A stretch of DNA of 9,466 bases, taken from positions 1-9,466 of the forward strand of contig DARY01000015.1 of the NCBI GenBank assembly GCA_002503545.1, given 5' to 3'. This document shows positions 5,295 to 9,466 of this stretch, piece by piece (within the stretch, counting starts at the first letter, position 1; the number at the start of each line of letters is the position of its first letter). The notes under the pieces were generated by a model that saw only the letters and a list, made by a program, of their open reading frames with translations, had not been told where the DNA came from and did not search any database. The translations under genes and the position numbers were made by a program. The stretch comes from Candidatus Methanomethylophilus sp. UBA78 (lineage in GTDB: Archaea; Thermoplasmatota; Thermoplasmata; Methanomassiliicoccales; Methanomethylophilaceae).

Positions 5295-7067
5295 TCAGTC
5301 GAATTTCCCGACGACGGCCTTGATGCGTCTTACGCCGGCGGCGATGCTCTGCTCCTTCTGGATCTTGAATCCCTGGAGCTCCCCCGTGTTCTGCACGTGG
5401 GGTCCCCCGCAGATCTCGCAGGAGACGTTGCCTATGGTGTAGACCTTGACCTTCTCGCCGTATTTGTTGTCGAACACACCGACGGCGTTCCTGGAACGGG
5501 CGTCCTCGAGGCGCATCTCCTCGCAGACCACGGGCAGTTCCGCCTTGATGATGTCGTTGACGTACTTCTCCACCGCGGCGAGCTCCTCGGGCTCCAGCTT
5601 CCTGTCGAAGTTGAAGTCGAATCTGAGCCTCTCCGCGGTTATGTTGCTGCCCTTCTGCTTTATGTCGGGGTCCACGATCTTCCGGAGGGCCGCGTTCAGG
5701 AGGTGGGTGGCGGTGTGGAGCTTGGTGGTCTCCACGCTGTGGTCCACGAGTCCTCCCTTGAAGACCTGGTTGGTGTCCATCCTGGAGGTCTCCTGATGCT
5801 GCCTGAACCTGGTCTGGAAGTCCTCCTCGTCGACGGTGTACCCGCGCTCGGCGGCCAGTTCCCTGGTGAGCTCGACCGGGAATCCGAAGGTGTCGTAGAG
5901 GTGGAAGACCTCCTCCCCGTTGAGGACCTTCGCATCGCCGTTGTTGGCTATGACCTCGTCGAACCTCCTGAGACCCTTCTTCAGGGTGCTGTGGAACTTC
6001 TCCTCCTCGGCGGACACGGTGCTCAGGATGCTCTCCCTGTTGGCCTCGAGTTCCGGGTAGGCCTTGCTGTAGTCCCTTATGACGACCTCGGAGATGTCCG
6101 CCAGGTGGACGCCCTCGACGTCGAGCTGGGACATGTATCTGCTGGCCCTTCTGATCAGGCGCCTGAGGATGTATCCGCCGCCCATCCTGGCCGGTACGAC
6201 CCCGTCGGCGATGAGGAAGGTGGACGCCCTCATGTGGTCGGCTATGACGCGGAAGGCCTTCGTGTTCTCGGAGTACTTCTTCCCGGAGAGCTCCTCGATT
6301 CTGGCTATTATGGGGGTGAAGAGCGGGGTGTCGTAGACCGTCTCGACCTTGTTCACGACGCGGAGGGCCCTCTCCAGACCCATCCCGGTGTCGACGTTCT
6401 TCTGTTTGAGGGGGGTGAACTTGCCGTCCTTGTCCTTGAAGTACTGCATGAACACGTTGTTCCAGATCTCGGTGTAGTATCCGCAGTGGCATCCGGGTCT
6501 GCATTCCGGTCCGCAGGGTTTCTTCGTCTTGTCTATGAAGAAGATCTCGGTGTCGGGTCCGCAGGGACCGGTCTGTCCGGCCGGGCCCCACCAGTTGTCC
6601 TCCTTGGGAAGGAAGAAGATGCGGTCCCTGGGTATTCCCTGGGCGGCCCACAGTTCCGCGGTCTCCGTGTCCTTGGGGGCGTCCTCGTCGCCGGCGAAGG
6701 CGGTCACGGCCAGCAGCTCCGGCGGTATGTGCAGGACCTCCTGCAGCAGCTGGTAGCTCCAGGCGATGGATTCCTTCTTGAAGTAGTCGCCGAGGGACCA
6801 GTTGCCGAGCATCTCGAAGAAGGTGAGGTGGCTCGCGTCTCCGACCTCGTCTATGTCCCCGGTCCTGACGCACTTCTGGAAGTCCGTCAGCCTCGTGCCG
6901 GCCGGGTGCTTCTCCCCGAGCAGGTACGGTACGAGCGGGTGCATGCCCGCGGTGGTGAAGAGGACGGTGGGATCGTTCTCCGGGATGAGGGATGCGGACC
7001 TTATCTGCGCATGTCCCCTCGCTTTGAAGAAATCGATGTAGGCTTCTCTGAGTTCCTGTGCTTCCAT
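5295..7067 (-). CDS. alaS: Alanyl-tRNA synthetase, short form lacking the C-terminal domain
   Basis: This 590-residue class II synthetase charges tRNA-Ala. The catalytic core has FKARGHAQIRSASLIPENDP, TTAGMHPLVPYLLGEKHP, HLTFFEMLGNWSLGDYF, TGPCGPDTEIFF, NVDTGMGLER and motif 3 GGGYILRRLIRRA. The editing domain keeps its zinc ligands: HTATH (His451, His455) and CGGPH (Cys553, His557), where most enzymes have CGGTH. The protein stops about 30 residues after this site. The linker and C-Ala dimerisation/tRNA-binding domain, which bring usual AlaRS proteins to about 850-900 residues, are absent; the gene is not broken, since a normal stop and terminator follow. The sequence style resembles short bacterial AlaRS rather than the longer archaeal type, suggesting transfer (inference). 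It starts at ATG 7067 with a TATA-like box centred 27 bases upstream. Confidence 0.95.
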   Translation of the reverse strand: MEAQELREAYIDFFKARGHAQIRSASLIPENDPTVLFTTAGMHPLVPYLLGEKHPAGTRLTDFQKCVRTGDIDEVGDASHLTFFEMLGNWSLGDYFKKESIAWSYQLLQEVLHIPPELLAVTAFAGDEDAPKDTETAELWAAQGIPRDRIFFLPKEDNWWGPAGQTGPCGPDTEIFFIDKTKKPCGPECRPGCHCGYYTEIWNNVFMQYFKDKDGKFTPLKQKNVDTGMGLERALRVVNKVETVYDTPLFTPIIARIEELSGKKYSENTKAFRVIADHMRASTFLIADGVVPARMGGGYILRRLIRRASRYMSQLDVEGVHLADISEVVIRDYSKAYPELEANRESILSTVSAEEEKFHSTLKKGLRRFDEVIANNGDAKVLNGEEVFHLYDTFGFPVELTRELAAERGYTVDEEDFQTRFRQHQETSRMDTNQVFKGGLVDHSVETTKLHTATHLLNAALRKIVDPDIKQKGSNITAERLRFDFNFDRKLEPEELAAVEKYVNDIIKAELPVVCEEMRLEDARSRNAVGVFDNKYGEKVKVYTIGNVSCEICGGPHVQNTGELQGFKIQKEQSIAAGVRRIKAVVGKFD

Positions 7068-7090
7068 ATGTGCACTTCCGATGGGCGTGG

Positions 7091-7097
7091 CTATAAG
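7091..7097 (-). promoter_or_regulatory. TATA-like box of alaS
   Basis: CTTATAG on the minus strand is centred about 27 bases before the alaS ATG at 7067, which predicts a leaderless or near-leaderless message. A second AT-rich stretch on the plus strand at 7104-7122 is an alternative, but it overlaps the T-run assigned to nifB termination. Confidence 0.45.
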
Positions 7098-7116
7098 GTT
7101 CTCCTATATGTATTTT

Positions 7117-7174
7117 AAAAAAGAGCCGCGGACTTTTGGAAGACCGATGCGGTTTTCCGGGGGAGTTCCCCGGA
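7117..7174 (-). terminator. Terminator of nifB
   Basis: TCCGGGG (7156-7162) and CCCCGGA (7168-7174) form a perfect 7-bp stem with a 5-base loop that begins 4 bases after the nifB stop. A run of six T's on the minus strand (7122-7117) follows 33 bases later. Either element could end the transcript before alaS. Confidence 0.6.
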
Positions 7175-7178
7175 GCCC

Positions 7179-8423
7179 TCATCTCGCCGCCGCGACGGTG
7201 TCCCTCACGCCGGCGGAGGTGATGAGCACCCTCTTCCCGCGGCTCTCTATGGCGTGCCTCGGCATGTCGCCGATCTCCTTCACGGCTATGATGTCGCAGT
7301 CGTCGAGCAGTGTGACGATGCTCTCCACATGGTCCCGGTGGGAGGACCCCTTCATCTCCGTCCCGAGGCTGCCGACGTTCACCTGCCTCAGCAGTCTGAC
7401 GTCCGCACCGTCCACCGCATACACGAGGAATCTCTGGGCGTTCCCGAAGCCGGAGTCGACCGTCTTCCCCCCGTCGCTCGCCACGGCGATGGTGTACTTC
7501 CTGCCGGTGTCGAAGGCGACCATGTTGGGCACGTCCTCGGCGGGACCGCAGCCGTCCCTCTTCCCGAGTCCGCATCCGGCGAACTCCCCGGAGCGGTCCT
7601 CTCCCAGAAGGCCGATGGCGTCGGCCCTGCACTGCTTGCAGTGGCGCATCATGCGGGCGTCCACCGAGCACTCGTCCATCAGGCGCTTCCTCTCCTCGGC
7701 GGTCGGGCCCTTCATGTCCTGGAACTTCGTCCCCTCGACGGGGATCAGGGGCAGGATGTTCACGATGTAGGCCCCCAGCGACCTGACCTTCCTGACCAGG
7801 TCGGGTATGTGGTCCGCGTTTATGCCCGGCACCATGACGATGTTCGCCTTGACCAGCATGCCCATCTCGGCGCAGAGGCGTATGCCCTCGAGCTGGTTCT
7901 CCAGGAGGATGGACGCCCCTTCCTCCCCGGTGTACCTCTTCCCCTTCCACAGGACGGACCCGTAGATCTCGGCGCCCACCCTTGCGTCGGCGGCGTTTAT
8001 GGTGACCGTTATGAACCTGACCCCGAGGTCGTAAAGCCTCTTCGCGTTCTCGGGGAGTGCCAGACCGTTGGTGGAGACGCACAGCGTGAGGTCCGGGTGC
8101 TTCTCCCTGACGAGTGCCAGCGTCTCGAAGGTCTCCTCGTTGGCCAACGGGTCGCCCGGGCCGGCTATGCCCAGGACCTTGAGGTTGGGGACCTTCTCCC
8201 TGACGTAGCCTATCTTGGATACCGCCTGTTCCGGCGTGAGCACCTCGCTGGTCACTCCCGGGCGCGATTCGTTGCTGCAGTCGAACTTACGGTTGCAGTA
8301 GTTGCATTGGATGTTGCATTTGGGTGCCACCGGCACGTGCATGCGTGCGTATTTCAGGTGGGCTTTCTCGTTGTAGCAGGGGTGGGTCTCCAGAACCTTC
8401 TCCAGTTCAGCGTTAACAGACAC
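7179..8423 (-). CDS. nifB: NifB, FeMo-cofactor precursor maturase (radical SAM) with C-terminal NifX-like domain
   Basis: NifB builds NifB-co, the carbide-containing iron-sulfur precursor of nitrogenase cofactors. From the GTG start the protein has 414 residues. HPCYNEKAHLKYARMHVPVA begins at residue 14. The radical SAM motif CNIQCNYC follows, with cysteines 36, 40 and 43, then the SNESRPGVTSE and AGPGDPLAN signatures. HCKQCRADAIGLLGED (Cys262, Cys265) is also typical. From about residue 310 a NifX/NafY-like domain begins (YTIAVASDGG, SGFGNAQRF). The open frame extends to a TTG at 8444, but that codon abuts the TATA box (8445-8451). GTG 8423, 25.5 bases after the box centre, is therefore the better, leaderless start. 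No nifHDK, nifE/N or regulator is in the window. The NifB call is firm; its role here is open. Confidence 0.95.
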   Translation of the reverse strand: MSVNAELEKVLETHPCYNEKAHLKYARMHVPVAPKCNIQCNYCNRKFDCSNESRPGVTSEVLTPEQAVSKIGYVREKVPNLKVLGIAGPGDPLANEETFETLALVREKHPDLTLCVSTNGLALPENAKRLYDLGVRFITVTINAADARVGAEIYGSVLWKGKRYTGEEGASILLENQLEGIRLCAEMGMLVKANIVMVPGINADHIPDLVRKVRSLGAYIVNILPLIPVEGTKFQDMKGPTAEERKRLMDECSVDARMMRHCKQCRADAIGLLGEDRSGEFAGCGLGKRDGCGPAEDVPNMVAFDTGRKYTIAVASDGGKTVDSGFGNAQRFLVYAVDGADVRLLRQVNVGSLGTEMKGSSHRDHVESIVTLLDDCDIIAVKEIGDMPRHAIESRGKRVLITSAGVRDTVAAAR

Positions 8424-8443
8424 GGACGTCGTATCGGGATGCA

Positions 8444-8452
8444 ATTATAAAG
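8444..8452 (-). promoter_or_regulatory. TATA box of nifB
   Basis: CTTTATAAT on the minus strand is a near-ideal archaeal TATA box. It is centred about 26 bases before the GTG at 8423 and so supports that codon as the start. It rules against the TTG at 8444, which lies at the edge of the box. Confidence 0.6.
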
Positions 8453-8602
8453 CGGATTGCGGGGGAGCCAGAGGTGAATTGTATCGCATACATCCGGGAG
8501 ACCGCAGCCGTTCCGCGGGAGCATGCCGGCGTCCCGGGACCGGAGAGGATCCCGCAACCACGTCCCGTCTGGGTACGTTCCGGAGCGTCTTTCACGAGGC
8601 CG

Positions 8603-8617
8603 GTGCGGGTCCCGCAC
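8603..8617. repeat. 15-base palindrome between nifB and the DUF61 gene
   Basis: GTGCGGG-T-CCCGCAC is a perfect palindrome around one central base. It lies about 50 bases before the TATA region of the DUF61 gene and about 150 bases before the nifB promoter on the other side. A second, shorter palindrome GTCCCGGGAC is at 8531-8540. Such symmetry suits a dimeric regulator or a small RNA hairpin, but high local GC content makes chance symmetry plausible. The rest of this 276-base divergent gap shows no gene I can support. Confidence 0.35.
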
Positions 8618-8663
8618 ATGGGGATCGCCGGGTCTCCGCGCATCGTTCCCCCTGCCCAATGTT

Positions 8664-8675
8664 CTATATTTAATA
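8664..8675 (+). promoter_or_regulatory. TATA region of the DUF61 gene
   Basis: CTATATTTAATA forms an AT-rich island in GC-rich DNA. Its TTTAAT part is centred 28.5 bases before the ATG at 8700. If transcription starts within a few bases of the ATG the message is nearly leaderless. If it starts earlier, GGAG (8691-8694) would serve as a well-spaced Shine-Dalgarno site. Confidence 0.55.
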
Positions 8676-8699
8676 GAATAAAAGAATATAGGAGACGCG

Positions 8700-9113
8700 A
8701 TGCCATTAGGTATAGAGGACGACCCCCGCAACATAGAGGCGATGCTCAGGGGCATGAACAGCAACCTGCCCGTCAAGCGCCGCACGCTCATGGATTACGC
8801 GGAGAACGGCGGGGATACGTTCGATACGCGCAGCGGGGAGAAGGTGTCCTTCGACAGGAGCGGCATAGATTACCTGTTCTCCGTCTGCACGGATCAGGAG
8901 AGGCTGCTGCTGCGCCTTCCCATACTGGTCGCCACGGACACGTCTTCCGAGACCGGAGGGTGGAAAGTCGACGGGACAATCGAATCCGCGGTCGTCTCCC
9001 GGATACTGAACCGCCGCGTACGGTCCGAAGACCGCATCTTCCTCTATTACCCCGACATTGTAGCGCTGAAAAAACTGATTCCCGGGCTGGTCTTCACCGT
9101 TTTCTCGCCGTGA
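8700..9113 (+). CDS. UPF0216 / DUF61 family protein, function unknown
   Basis: This 137-residue soluble protein matches the pattern of the archaeal DUF61 (UPF0216) family as I know it. There is an N-terminal helix leading to NLPVKRRTLMDYAENG, a conserved charged segment ending in RSGIDYLFSVC, then LLLRLPILVATDTSSETGGWKVDG. Next comes ESAVVSRILNRRV, and RIFLYYPDIVALKKLIPGLVFTVF closes the protein. No catalytic motif, signal peptide or membrane segment is evident, and the family has no established function that I know of. The gene stands alone behind its own TATA box. The nearest neighbour, nifB, is divergent and 276 bases away, so context gives no strong hint. ATG 8700 is supported both by the TATA spacing and by GGAG at a 5-base spacing. 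Confidence 0.85.
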   Translation: MPLGIEDDPRNIEAMLRGMNSNLPVKRRTLMDYAENGGDTFDTRSGEKVSFDRSGIDYLFSVCTDQERLLLRLPILVATDTSSETGGWKVDGTIESAVVSRILNRRVRSEDRIFLYYPDIVALKKLIPGLVFTVFSP

Positions 9114-9136
9114 CGCCGTTGCCCTGGGGATAATTA

Positions 9137-9142
9137 TTTATA
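9137..9142 (+). promoter_or_regulatory. TATA-like box before the 3' structured region
   Basis: TTTATA within an AT-rich stretch (9131-9142) is centred about 27 bases before 9166, directly ahead of the first hairpin of the region that follows. This fits a separately transcribed RNA gene. If the region is an intron instead, the match is accidental. Confidence 0.4.
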
Positions 9143-9148
9143 CTACTT

Positions 9149-9466
9149 GTGTGTAGAGGGGAATGCGCGATGTGTAGCATCGTGTAGTCCGCAAGAAATA
9201 CTTGCGAATTATCGAGGAAAGGCTCGCTGCCAAAAACGGCGAAAATCTTCTGAATGCTAAGGCTTAAATATAACCTCAGCATCTGGGACTTTTGCTGAGT
9301 TGGGCGCGAACCCGACTCACTATCATGCACCCGGTGAGAATCACTCATGCGGGGAAGAGGTCGAGGGCTCCGTACAGGAAGAGAGAGCGGAACAAAGCCT
9401 GATGACAACCGATCATACGTAACCTGGACGTGTGCTAGATCATACGCCAGCGGCGATGCTACGCCG
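9149..9466 (+). ncRNA. Probable structured RNA, 5' part only; family not identified
   Basis: No credible protein is encoded from 9114 to the end, and GC content drops relative to the genes around it. Six hairpins follow one another: CGATG/CATCG (9168-9182), CGCAAG/CTTGCG (9190-9206), ATGCT-A-AGG/CCT-C-AGCAT (9254-9282), GAGTTGGG/CCCGACTC (9297-9318), CATACG/CGTGTG (9414-9434) and CGGCG/CGCCG (9451-9466). A short GTGA/TCAC stem lies at 9334-9344, and GAGGAAAG (9214-9221) stands unpaired between stems. GTGTG at 9149 fits the 5' GUGYG of group II introns, and serial short stems suit their domain I, but I found no good exon-binding match to the bases just before it. RNase P RNA and SRP RNA were considered; their key conserved blocks are missing. 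The 3' end lies outside the window. Confidence 0.4.

Noticed and set aside
5253..7118. Plus-strand frame of 621 codons opposite alaS
   Set aside because: It is antisense to alaS, Val/Leu/Gly/Asp-rich without recognisable domains, and has no promoter or ribosome site that I can see.
5191..8082. Minus-strand frame of 963 codons spanning alaS and part of nifB
   Set aside because: It runs out of frame through two well-identified genes and the terminator between them, with a strongly biased Arg/Gly/His composition.
8442..8444. TTG at 8444 as the nifB start
   Set aside because: It abuts the best TATA box (8445-8451), so it could not be inside the transcript. GTG 8423 fits the promoter spacing.
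9149..9153. Firm call of a group II intron 5' splice site at GTGTG
   Set aside because: The five-base match is weak, I could not find a loop complementary to the six bases before it, and the reverse transcriptase and domain V would lie outside the window. It is kept only as a hypothesis.
9094..9408. Minus-strand frame of 104 codons over the 3' structured region
   Set aside because: It has no recognisable motif, overlaps the DUF61 3' end, and covers a region better explained by RNA stems.
9168..9466. RNase P RNA, suggested by GAGGAAAG
   Set aside because: The block is not followed by the usual UCC, and the later conserved ACAGAA-type block and partner strand of P4 are not found.

Overview
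This window looks like a piece of a euryarchaeal chromosome, most likely from a methanogen-related Thermoplasmatota lineage such as Methanomassiliicoccales. The archaeal signs are the tail of an EF-1alpha gene followed by an archaeal-type ribosomal protein S10, a UPF0216/DUF61 protein (an archaeal family), archaeal TATA boxes in front of most transcription units, and a tRNA gene with no encoded CCA. The order-level placement is inference from gene style and high GC content; it was not tested by a search.

Layout. Positions 1-646 (+) hold the end of a translation operon: the C-terminus of EF-1alpha and complete S10. Positions 889-2544 (+) hold ilvD (branched-chain amino acid synthesis) with its own promoter. 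A strong hairpin separates it from a convergent two-gene unit, aroC followed by an overlapping chorismate mutase fused to membrane helices (4294-2610, -). These two enzymes would make chorismate and then prephenate. A divergent tRNA-Ala(UGC) lies at 4465-4537 (+). Three single-gene minus-strand units follow: cobO (corrinoid adenosylation), a short bacterial-style alanyl-tRNA synthetase, and nifB (radical SAM FeMo-cofactor precursor maturase with a NifX-like tail). At 8700-9113 (+) is a DUF61 protein of unknown function.

The last 350 bases (9114-9466) carry no credible protein. They show a TATA box and a series of at least six hairpins, and are best read as the 5' part of a structured RNA that runs out of the window. 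It may be an intron, another catalytic RNA or a mobile-element RNA; I could not assign it to a family.

The promoters show a clear pattern. For ilvD, cobO, alaS, nifB and the DUF61 gene, a TATA-like hexamer is centred about 25 to 29 bases before the start codon, so these mRNAs should be leaderless or nearly so. The genes inside operons (S10, chorismate mutase) instead carry purine-rich Shine-Dalgarno sequences. The points most worth following up are the 3' structured RNA, the membrane-fused chorismate mutase, the minimal AlaRS, and the orphan NifB.
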